A stretch of 64,000 bases of DNA. It comes from Sphingomonas sanguinis. Its GTDB lineage: Bacteria > Pseudomonadota > Alphaproteobacteria > Sphingomonadales > Sphingomonadaceae. The stretch is taken from positions 965,001 to 1,029,000 of the forward strand of contig NZ_CP079203.1 of NCBI RefSeq assembly GCF_019297835.1, in the 5' to 3' direction. A model generated the notes under the pieces. That model was given only the letters and a program-made list of their open reading frames with translations, had not been told where the DNA came from and did no database searches. The stretch's first letter is position 1. Every line of letters starts with the position of its first letter. Below are positions 35,004 to 42,823 of this stretch, in pieces. A program made the translations under genes and the position numbers.

Positions 35004-35996
35004 GTGCAGGCTGAAGACGCAAAAACTTGTCTGAATTGCGGGACTTCGCTGGTCGGCCATTATTGCCATGCCTGTGGCCAGTCGTCGCATATCCACCGCA
35101 CGCTGGGCGCATGGTGGCATGATTTCAGCCACGGCGTCCTGCATATCGAGGGGCAGGTGTGGCGGACGATGGCAATGCTCGTCACCCGGCCCGGCGAGTT
35201 GACCCGCCGCTATATCGCGGGCGAGCGGCGGCACTTCCTGTCGCCCCTCGCGCTCTATCTGTTCAGCGTCTTCCTGCTCTACGTCGCCTATTCGGTGCTG
35301 GGCGGGTTCGGTACCTTCCATGCCCCTGGCAGCCAGGAAGCCGCAACCGAACTCCGCGCGGAAGTCGCCAAGGTCGACCAGCGTATCGCCGTGATCGATC
35401 GCGAACGCGCTGCGGCCGTCACCGCGAAGCGCGAAACCGCCACGCTCGACAGGGAGCGGGCGGATCTGGTCGAGCAGAAGCGGGGCATGGACTTCACCGC
35501 GATGGCGATGGGTGGCGGACGGGAAACGGACACCGGCCATGGCGGGCACCAGGAGCAGGTCATCACCGGCTGGAAATCGCTCGATGCCAAGATCGCTCAT
35601 GCCATTCGCGACCCCGAGTTCCTGCTCTTCAAGATGGAAGCGAACGGCTATAAATTCTCCTGGGCGTTGATCCTGTTGTCGATGCCGTTCATGCGGCTGT
35701 TCTTCCTGTGGAAGCGAGGACTGGCGATGTTCGACCATGCGGTGTTCGTCACCTATTCGCTGAGCTTCGTCAGCCTGCTGATGGTCGTGATGATCCTGTG
35801 GACGAAGCTGGCGCACCTGCCCGGCGTGGCGCTGTTGATGCTCGCCTTTCCCGTGCATCTGTTCCTCCAGATTCGCGGGGCCTATCGGCTGGGTCTGGTG
35901 TCGGGATTGCTGATGACGCTGATCGTTTCCGTGATGGCGGCGACCGTGTTGTTGATCTGGATCATCGGCCTGCTGGCGCTAGGCATGGCGCACTGA
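35004..35996 (+). CDS. DUF3667 membrane protein with N-terminal zinc ribbon
   Basis: About 330 residues. The N-terminus has a four-cysteine ribbon, CLNCGTSLVGHYCHACGQ, followed by the typical DUF3667 segment HDFSHGVLHIEGQVWRTMAM and PGELTRRYIAGERRHFLSPL. One membrane helix follows (LALYLFSVFLLYVAYSVL), then an approximately 100-residue extracytoplasmic or cytoplasmic coiled coil (QRIAVIDRERAAAVTAKRE), then four more helices to the end. Function unknown. GTG at 35004 with GGGGGG just before is the best start. Confidence 0.85.
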   Translation: MQAEDAKTCLNCGTSLVGHYCHACGQSSHIHRTLGAWWHDFSHGVLHIEGQVWRTMAMLVTRPGELTRRYIAGERRHFLSPLALYLFSVFLLYVAYSVLGGFGTFHAPGSQEAATELRAEVAKVDQRIAVIDRERAAAVTAKRETATLDRERADLVEQKRGMDFTAMAMGGGRETDTGHGGHQEQVITGWKSLDAKIAHAIRDPEFLLFKMEANGYKFSWALILLSMPFMRLFFLWKRGLAMFDHAVFVTYSLSFVSLLMVVMILWTKLAHLPGVALLMLAFPVHLFLQIRGAYRLGLVSGLLMTLIVSVMAATVLLIWIIGLLALGMAH

Positions 35997-36288
35997 TGCG
36001 CCAATCCATTGCAGGCGCAATGGGATAGGCATCGCGCCAGAAAATAGGTGGACGCCCCCGGTTCACCTCGCCATGATACCAAAACATACCATGAGAATAC
36101 CGGCAAACGATAAGCCGGTGGTGAAGGGGGTGACGGATGGCGAGCATGAGCCTGGCACGATCGGGGACCAGCCCCGCCGTCGTCGCGCGCCCACGCAGCG
36201 CGCCCCTTTCCGCTCGAAATCTTGGTTCTGCATCCTGCGCATGGTCGAACCGACCGGGCGCAGCCTTTCTGTTTTCGGGGAAATCGCT
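35997..36288. promoter_or_regulatory. Control region of the glycoside hydrolase operon
   Basis: A 292-base region with no convincing gene. Three ATACC units stand at 36076, 36086 and 36097, that is, 10 and 11 bases apart and so on one face of the helix, as expected for a regulator site. A small hairpin CCGGC/GCCGG follows at 36100-36118. The ribosome site GGGGA lies 8 bases before the GTG at 36289. No clear -35/-10 pair could be fixed. Confidence 0.4.
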
Positions 36289-38886
36289 GTGAAACATCGT
36301 CTCGGTCTGATCCTGGCCGCGCTCGCCCTGCCCCTGCCCATGGCGGCTCCTGCGCTGGCCGCGCCCAAGACGGTGGCGACGCTCGACCGGTGGCAGGTGC
36401 GGATCGACCCGAAGGACGCCGCCGCCGCGCAGGCGCATCCGCAGGCGGCGAACTGGCTTGCCGCGACGGTGCCGGGCAGCGTGCAGCAGGACCTGATCGC
36501 CGCGAACATCGTACCCGATCCCTATAAGGGCGCGAACGAGGCCCCGATCCAGTGGGCGGGCCTGACCGGGTGGCAGTATCGCACCAATCTGGACGTGACG
36601 CTCGAAATGCTGCGCCGCGATCATCTCGACCTGGTGTTCGACGGGCTCGATACCTTCGCGACCGTCACGGTCAACGGGCAGCGCCTGCTGTCCGCCGACA
36701 ACGCGCATCGCCGCTGGCGGGCCGATGCCAAGCCGCTGCTGAAGGCGGGCGCGAACGAGATCGTCGTCACCTTCGCCTCGCCGATCAAGACGCTCCAGCC
36801 GATGGTGCTGGCCGAGAAGCATCCGCTGCCCGGCGAATATGATTCGCCCTATGGCGACGAGCCGAAGGGCGTTCAGACTTCCCCCTATATCCGCAAGCCG
36901 AAATACCAATATGGCTGGGACTGGGCACCGCGCATCGTCGATATCGGCATCTGGCGCCCCGCCCGGCTGGAGGCATGGGACACCGCGCGCATCGACAACC
37001 TCCGCATCGAGCAGGAGGCGCTGACCGATGCCGAAGCGCGTATCCTCGCCCGCGCCTCGGTGGTCGCGGACCGCGCGCAGACCGGGCGGATGGACGTCAC
37101 CGTCATCGGCCCCGACGGCAAGCGCATCCGCGTCCGCCGCGACGTGGCACTGCAAGCGGGTGAGAATGACGTGGTCGTCCCCGTCGCGATCACCAAACCG
37201 CAGCGCTGGCAGCCGGTCGGCTTCGGCGCGCATCCGCTCTACACCATCAATGCCACGCTCGCCGGGGCGGATGCGGTCGAGAAGCGCACCGGCCTGCGCA
37301 CCGTCGAGCTGGTCCGGAAGGACGGCAGCTTCGGGTTGAAGATCAACGGCAACGTCATCTTCGCCAAGGGCACCAACGTCATTCCCTTCGACGCCTTTCC
37401 GTCGCGCGTCGCCGCCGCCACCGAGCGCCAGATGCTGGAAAAAGCGGTTGCGGCGAACATGAACATCGTCCGCATCTGGGGCGGCGGCTATTATCCCGAA
37501 CACAGCTTCTACGACGCCGCCGACGAGCTGGGCCTGATGGTCTGGCAGGACTTCATGTTCGGCGGCGCGGTCACGCCCCCCGACGCCAAGTTCCGCGAGA
37601 ATGTCCGTATCGAGGCCGAGGAGCAGGTCGCGCGCCTGCAATCGCACCCCTCGCTGGTCATCTGGGCGGGCAATAACGAAGTGCTGTCGGGCTGGGAAAA
37701 CTGGTCGGATCGCAAGGCGTTCAAGAAGGCGGTCGGCCCGGACGAGCAGGAGCGGATCGGCACCGGCATGGCTGTGCTGTTCGATCGCGTGCTGCGCGAT
37801 GCGGTCATCAAGAACGCGCCCGGCATCCCCTATTGGCCGGGATCGCCGTCGACCGATTATGAGGGGCCGACCGACACCGACAAGGATGGCGACCGCCATT
37901 TCTGGGATGTCTGGTCCGGCTCCAAGCCGGTCGAGCGCTATACCGACAGCTGCCCGCGCTTCATGTCGGAATATGGCTTCCAGGCCTTTCCCGACCTGTC
38001 GACCATCGCGACCTTTGCTGATCCATCGGACTTCCGCATCGACAGCCCGGTAATGAAGGCGCACCAGAAGTTCCTGGCGGGCGAAGGCAATGAGCGGATC
38101 ACCTTCTACCTGAAGCAGAATCTGCGCGACCCGCGCGATTTCGCCGATCTCGTCTATCTGTCGCAGGCGATGCAGGCCCGCGCCATCGGCCTGGCCGCGC
38201 GTCACCACCGCGCCTGCCGCCCGGTGACTTTGGGTTCGCTCTATTGGCAGCTCAACGACAGCTGGCCCGCGATCAGCTGGTCGAGCATCGATTGGACCGG
38301 GCATGACAAGATGCTGCAGCATGAGGTCCGCCGCTTCTTCGCCGCCCAGACGATCGTGGCAGAGACCAAGCCCGGCGCCACGCGGATCGCCTTGGTATCC
38401 GACGCCACGACGCCCAAGCCGCTCGGCTGGCGCGTCACCGGCTATGGCATGGACGGCCGCAAGCTGGGCTCGCAGAGCGGCAGCGTGACCATGGCCGCCG
38501 CTTCCGCCAGCGATGTCGCGACGATCCCCGACGCGACGCTGTTCGCGGGCGCCGCGCCGGAAAGCAGCTACGGCGTCGCCGAACTGTTCGACGGCGACAA
38601 GGTCGTCGCCCGCCAGATCATCGAGCGGAAGGTGCCGCGCAACATGCTCTACCCCGCGCCGGGCATCGCCGCGCGCTGGGCGGGCAAGCAGCTGACGCTG
38701 ACCGCGCGCAACCTCGCGCGGCAGGTGCAGGTCAATTTCGGCACCACCGCCGCCGAACCGTCCGACGACGGTTTCGACCTGTTGCCTGGCGAGAGCATCA
38801 CGCTCACCATTCAAAGCGACGCGGACGCCGCCACCCTGGCGCGCGAGCTCAAAATCTACACCCTCGGTCCGAAGGACGCCCAGTGA
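36289..38886 (+). CDS. GH2 beta-mannosidase, exported
   Basis: An 865-residue enzyme predicted to release beta-linked mannose, such as the mannose next to chitobiose in N-glycan cores. Signal peptide: KHRLGLILAALALPLPMAAP then LAA. The jelly-roll domain has GLTGWQYRTNL and KPKYQYGWDWAPRI, the latter a beta-mannosidase hallmark. The barrel has VRIWGGGYYPEHSFYDAADE, acid/base Glu near residue 464 in VIWAGNNEVL and nucleophile Glu near 561 in FMSEYGFQAFP. I start at GTG 36289, where GGGGA and the signal peptide begin; the longer frame from 36073 adds a non-signal, Arg-rich leader. The stop overlaps the GH3 start by 4 bases. It is first of five glycoside hydrolase genes. Confidence 0.92.
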   Translation: MKHRLGLILAALALPLPMAAPALAAPKTVATLDRWQVRIDPKDAAAAQAHPQAANWLAATVPGSVQQDLIAANIVPDPYKGANEAPIQWAGLTGWQYRTNLDVTLEMLRRDHLDLVFDGLDTFATVTVNGQRLLSADNAHRRWRADAKPLLKAGANEIVVTFASPIKTLQPMVLAEKHPLPGEYDSPYGDEPKGVQTSPYIRKPKYQYGWDWAPRIVDIGIWRPARLEAWDTARIDNLRIEQEALTDAEARILARASVVADRAQTGRMDVTVIGPDGKRIRVRRDVALQAGENDVVVPVAITKPQRWQPVGFGAHPLYTINATLAGADAVEKRTGLRTVELVRKDGSFGLKINGNVIFAKGTNVIPFDAFPSRVAAATERQMLEKAVAANMNIVRIWGGGYYPEHSFYDAADELGLMVWQDFMFGGAVTPPDAKFRENVRIEAEEQVARLQSHPSLVIWAGNNEVLSGWENWSDRKAFKKAVGPDEQERIGTGMAVLFDRVLRDAVIKNAPGIPYWPGSPSTDYEGPTDTDKDGDRHFWDVWSGSKPVERYTDSCPRFMSEYGFQAFPDLSTIATFADPSDFRIDSPVMKAHQKFLAGEGNERITFYLKQNLRDPRDFADLVYLSQAMQARAIGLAARHHRACRPVTLGSLYWQLNDSWPAISWSSIDWTGHDKMLQHEVRRFFAAQTIVAETKPGATRIALVSDATTPKPLGWRVTGYGMDGRKLGSQSGSVTMAAASASDVATIPDATLFAGAAPESSYGVAELFDGDKVVARQIIERKVPRNMLYPAPGIAARWAGKQLTLTARNLARQVQVNFGTTAAEPSDDGFDLLPGESITLTIQSDADAATLARELKIYTLGPKDAQ

Positions 38887-41399
38887 TCCCGTTCCTCCTC
38901 CTCGCCGCCGCCGGTCAGGCCGCCACCCCCGCCCTTCCGCCGGAGGCGCAGAAGCTGACCGTCGCGCAAAAGGCGGCGCAGCTGGTCAACGAGGCCCCCG
39001 CCGAGCCTGCGCTGAACCTTCCCGCCTATGACTGGTGGAGCGAGGGGCTGCACGGCATCGCCCGCAATGGGCCGTCGACGGTGTTCCCGCAGGCGATGGG
39101 CATGGCCGCGACCTGGGACCCCGCGCTGATCCAAAAGGTCGGTGATGTCGTCGCGGTCGAGGCGCGCGCGAAATTCAACTCGCAGCCGCTGAACGCCGAT
39201 CGCGGGCTGTACCAGGGGCTGACCATCTGGTCGCCTAACATCAACATCTTCCGCGATCCGCGCTGGGGCCGGGGCCAGGAAACCTATGGCGAGGACCCCT
39301 TCCTCACCAGCCGGATCGGCATCGCCTTCGTGCGCGGCCTGCAGGGCCCGGACCTGAAGCATCCCAAGGTCATCGCGACCGTCAAGCATATGGCGGTCCA
39401 TTCGGGGCCCGAGGGTGGGCGCGACAGCTTCGACGTGATGGTATCCCCGCGCGATCTGGAGGCGACCTACCTCCCCGCCTTCCGCGCGACCGTAACCGAG
39501 GGCAAGGCGCTGTCGCTGATGTGCGCCTATAACGCCATCCACGGCACGCCGGTCTGCGCCAATCCGATGCTGCTGACCCAGCGGCTGCGCACCGACTGGG
39601 GCTTTAACGGCCTCGTCGTGTCGGACTGCGATGCGGTCGGCAATATCTGGATGTTCCACCATGCCCAGCCCGATGCACCGGCAGCGGCGGCGGCGGCGCT
39701 GCGTGCGGGCACCGACCTGAATTGCGGCAAGGCCTATCTCTCGCTGCCCCAGGCGGTGGAGCGCGGCCTGATTACCGAGGGTGAGATCGACACTGCGCTG
39801 GCCCGCGCGCTGGCGGTACGGCGGATGCTGACGGTGGATTCGCCCTGGAACCGGATCAAGGCGAGCGAAGTCGGCACCCCTGCCCACCGCGCGCTGGCAC
39901 TGGAGACGGCGCGCAAGGGCATCATCCTGCTCGACAATCCGAACGACATGCTGCCGCTCAAGGGCAAGACGCTCGCGGTGTTCGGCGCGGATGCCGATGA
40001 TCTGGGCGTGCTGGAGGGCAATTATCACGGCACCGCGATCAACCCGGTCACCCCGCTCGACGGCATCCGCGCCAGGTTCGGCCGCGATGTCCGCTACGCG
40101 CAAGGCTCGGTATTGGCCGAAGGCGCGTTCGTCGGCGTTCCCGAAACCGCGCTGTCGGCGAACGGCAAGCCCGGCCTGACGGTCGAGACCATGGGCGCGA
40201 ACGGCCAGTGGACCGCCACCGGCCAGGATCGCCGCATCGACTTCAACTATACCAAGACCGCGCCCTTCCAGCGTCGCTGGACCGGAACGCTGACCCCGCC
40301 GGGGCCGGGCCAGTACCGCTTGCGGCTCGACGGCCCCGCCTGCTGGCACGCCTGCCCCGCGCATGACGCGGTGAAGCTCTATATCGACGACCAGCTAGTC
40401 GTGGACGATGTGATCGGCGGCAAGAAGCTGGAAACCACAATCGACGGATCGGCCCCGCGTCGTATCCGCGTGGAGATCGATCACAAGGGCGGCGATGAGG
40501 GCCTGCGCCTGCAATGGCTGCCGCCCGCCGAAGCGCTGACCGCCGAGGCCTTGAAGGTCGCCGGGACCGCCGACGTGCTGATCGCGGTCGTCGGCCTGTC
40601 GCCCGATCTGGAGGGCGAGGCGCTGGGCGTCTCGGTACCCGGTTTCGCAGGCGGCGACCGGACCGAGGTCGTGCTGCCCGAGCCGCAGCGCAAGCTGCTC
40701 GCCGCGCTCCAGGCGACGGGCAAGCCGGTGGTCGCGGTCGTCATGTCGGGCTCGGCGGTGTCGCTGGGCGACTTCAAGCCCGCCGCGACGCTGGCGGCCT
40801 TTTATCCTGGCACCGAAGGCGGCACCGCGCTGGCCGAGATCCTCAGCGGTGACGTGAACCCCTCTGGCCGCCTGCCCGTCACCATCTATCAGTCGACCGC
40901 CGACCTGCCCGCCTTCGCCGATTACGGCATGAAGGAGCGCACCTATCGCTACTTCACCGGCAAGCCCGCCTGGGGCTTCGGCCATGGCCTGAGCTATACC
41001 AAGTTCGACTATGGCCAGCCGACCGTCACCGCCAGCGTCGCGGTGGGCCAGCCGGTCGATGTCGCGGTACAGCTCCGCAATATCGGCCAGCGCGCCGGTG
41101 AGGAAGTGACCCAGGCCTATCTCGTCCCGCCCGCCACCGACGAGAAGCCGGTGCTGACCGACCCCGTGCTGCAACGCCAGCTCGTCGGCTTCACCCGCGT
41201 GGCACTCAAGCCCGGTCAGGCGGGCACGGCGCGCTTCACCATCGATCCGCGCCTGATGAGCCAGGTCTGGCGCGACGGCACCCGCCGCATCCTGCCGGGC
41301 ACCTACAAGCTTTATATCGGCGGTGGTCAGCCGGGTGACGGCGCGGGCCAGTGGACGCAGTTCACCGTCACGGGCGCGGCGCAGGACCTGCCGAAATGA
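38883..41399 (+). CDS. GH3 glycosidase with inserted PA14 domain, candidate beta-xylosidase
   Basis: An 838-residue GH3 enzyme with a short signal peptide (MIPFLLLAAAGQAATPA). The barrel domain contains YDWWSEGLHGIARNGPSTVF, WSPNINIFRDPRWGRGQETY, and the nucleophile Asp near residue 248 in GLVVSDCDAVGN. A PA14-like beta domain is inserted at about 425-548 (WTGTLTPPGPGQYRLRLDGP), and a fibronectin-III-like tail ends the chain. The wording WWSEGLHG/RGQETYGEDP is shared by beta-xylosidase/beta-glucosidase types of GH3. In Xanthomonas campestris the GH3 NixI cleaves beta-1,2-xylose from plant N-glycans; the same position here next to GH125 and GH92 makes that role a fair hypothesis. Overlaps neighbours by 4 bases on both sides. 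Confidence 0.9.
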   Translation: MIPFLLLAAAGQAATPALPPEAQKLTVAQKAAQLVNEAPAEPALNLPAYDWWSEGLHGIARNGPSTVFPQAMGMAATWDPALIQKVGDVVAVEARAKFNSQPLNADRGLYQGLTIWSPNINIFRDPRWGRGQETYGEDPFLTSRIGIAFVRGLQGPDLKHPKVIATVKHMAVHSGPEGGRDSFDVMVSPRDLEATYLPAFRATVTEGKALSLMCAYNAIHGTPVCANPMLLTQRLRTDWGFNGLVVSDCDAVGNIWMFHHAQPDAPAAAAAALRAGTDLNCGKAYLSLPQAVERGLITEGEIDTALARALAVRRMLTVDSPWNRIKASEVGTPAHRALALETARKGIILLDNPNDMLPLKGKTLAVFGADADDLGVLEGNYHGTAINPVTPLDGIRARFGRDVRYAQGSVLAEGAFVGVPETALSANGKPGLTVETMGANGQWTATGQDRRIDFNYTKTAPFQRRWTGTLTPPGPGQYRLRLDGPACWHACPAHDAVKLYIDDQLVVDDVIGGKKLETTIDGSAPRRIRVEIDHKGGDEGLRLQWLPPAEALTAEALKVAGTADVLIAVVGLSPDLEGEALGVSVPGFAGGDRTEVVLPEPQRKLLAALQATGKPVVAVVMSGSAVSLGDFKPAATLAAFYPGTEGGTALAEILSGDVNPSGRLPVTIYQSTADLPAFADYGMKERTYRYFTGKPAWGFGHGLSYTKFDYGQPTVTASVAVGQPVDVAVQLRNIGQRAGEEVTQAYLVPPATDEKPVLTDPVLQRQLVGFTRVALKPGQAGTARFTIDPRLMSQVWRDGTRRILPGTYKLYIGGGQPGDGAGQWTQFTVTGAAQDLPK

Positions 41400-42823
41400 G
41401 GCCGAACCGTCGTGAACTGATCGCCGGGGGCGCGGCGCTGGCCGCCGCCCCGGCCTTTGCCGCCGCGCCGCCCTCGCTGGTCAGCAAGCGCCCGCCGGTC
41501 GCCGAACGCCGCTTCGTGTCCAAGGCGGTCGAGGCGGAAATCACCCGCGTCTCCAAGCTGATCGCCGATCCGACGCTGCGCTGGATGTTCGGCAATTGCT
41601 ATCCGAACACGCTCGACACCACCGTCCTCGCGTTGGGCGAGGTGGGCGGCAAGCCCGATGCCTTCGTCATCACCGGCGATATTCCCTGCCTGTGGCTGCG
41701 GGACTCGGCGGCGCAGCTGCGACCCTATCTGCATCTGGTGAAGCGCGATCCGGCGCTGGGGCGGCTGTTCCGGGGGCTGATCGGACGGCAGGCGCGGTCG
41801 ATCCTGATTGATCCTTACGCCAATGCCTTCATGCAGGACCCGACCGCCAGGACGAACCTCAGCTGGGCGTTGAAGGACGATACCGAGATGAAGCCCGGCG
41901 TCGCCGAGCGGAAATGGGAGATCGACTCGCTCTGCTACGCGATCCGGCTGGCGCATGATTATTGGCGGGAGACGGGCGACACGACGCCCTTCGACGCCGA
42001 GTGGAAAGCCTCGGCCCGCCTGATCGTGAAGACCTTCCGCGAACAGCAGCGGAAGGAAGGCTCCGGCCCCTATCGCTTCCGCCGGTCCGCGCCCGAGCCG
42101 ACCGAGACGCTGTATCGTGGCTATGGCCTGCCGACGCGTCCCAACGGCATGATCCATTCGGGCTTCCGCCCCTCGGACGATGCCTGTCTCTACGGCCAGT
42201 TCGTCCCCGCCAACCTGTTCGCGATGACGACGCTGCGCGAACTGGCGGCGCTCTCGAACGCGGTCGGCGAGCCCGCGCTGGCACAGGACGCCACCACGTT
42301 GGCCGCCGAGGTCGAGACGGCGCTCAGGCAGTTCGGTACGATGACGCTGCCGAGCGGCGAGCGCGTCTGGGCCTATGAGGTCGATGGCTATGGCAATGCC
42401 GTCTTCATGGACGACGCCAATGTGCCCTCGCTGTCGGGCCTGGCCTATCTCCGCTGCGTCGATGCAGCCGATCCGCTGTGGCAGCGCACCGTCGCGGCCT
42501 GCTGGAGCAAGGCCAATCCCTGGTATTTCGAGGGCAAGGCGCTGACCGGTATCGGCGGTCCGCATACCGGGCCGGGTCAGGTCTGGCCGATGTCGATCAT
42601 CACCCGCGCGCTGACTTCGAGCGACCCTGCGCTGCTGCGGTCGAGCCTCGCGATGATCCGTGGGTCGCATGGCGGTACGGGCTTCATTCACGAAGGGGTC
42701 GATATCGACGATCCCGCCAAGTTCACACGCGACTGGTTCGCCTGGGCCAATGGCCTGTTCGGCGAGTTGGTCGTCCATGTCGCGGCCACCCGGCCGGAAG
42801 TATTGCGGGAGACGTTCGCATGA
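41396..42823 (+). CDS. GH125 exo-alpha-1,6-mannosidase
   Basis: A 475-residue (alpha/alpha)6-barrel enzyme of the GH125 (DUF1237) family, which removes non-reducing alpha-1,6-mannose from N-glycans. A Tat-like leader MRPNRRELIAGGAALAAAPA is present. Family segments: FGNCYPNTLDTTV, ITGDIPCLWLRDSAAQLRPY, DPYANAFMQDPTARTN, WEIDSLCYAIRLAHDYW, the catalytic-acid region MIHSGFRPSDDACLYGQFVP (Asp near 261), FMDDANVPSLSGLAYL, and the late GGTGFIHEGVDIDDP. Full length. Overlaps the GH3 and GH92 genes by ATGA at both ends. Confidence 0.95.
   Translation: MRPNRRELIAGGAALAAAPAFAAAPPSLVSKRPPVAERRFVSKAVEAEITRVSKLIADPTLRWMFGNCYPNTLDTTVLALGEVGGKPDAFVITGDIPCLWLRDSAAQLRPYLHLVKRDPALGRLFRGLIGRQARSILIDPYANAFMQDPTARTNLSWALKDDTEMKPGVAERKWEIDSLCYAIRLAHDYWRETGDTTPFDAEWKASARLIVKTFREQQRKEGSGPYRFRRSAPEPTETLYRGYGLPTRPNGMIHSGFRPSDDACLYGQFVPANLFAMTTLRELAALSNAVGEPALAQDATTLAAEVETALRQFGTMTLPSGERVWAYEVDGYGNAVFMDDANVPSLSGLAYLRCVDAADPLWQRTVAACWSKANPWYFEGKALTGIGGPHTGPGQVWPMSIITRALTSSDPALLRSSLAMIRGSHGGTGFIHEGVDIDDPAKFTRDWFAWANGLFGELVVHVAATRPEVLRETFA

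Noticed and set aside
36073..36288. Longer beta-mannosidase start at 36073
   Set aside because: It would put about 70 Arg/Pro-rich residues before a clear signal peptide, and the phased ATACC repeats lie in that stretch; GTG at 36289 has a ribosome site.
31156..36288. The 5-kb block between the TonB receptor and glycosidase operon as a genomic island insert
   Set aside because: Composition, codon use and gene types match the surroundings, and there are no integrase, direct repeats or tRNA boundary; only shared palindromes hint at rearrangement.
35962..38814. A 950-codon minus-strand open frame opposite the beta-mannosidase gene
   Set aside because: It has no family motifs, is Arg/Asp/Gly-rich in the way of antisense frames in GC-rich DNA, and lies wholly opposite a well-supported GH2 gene.
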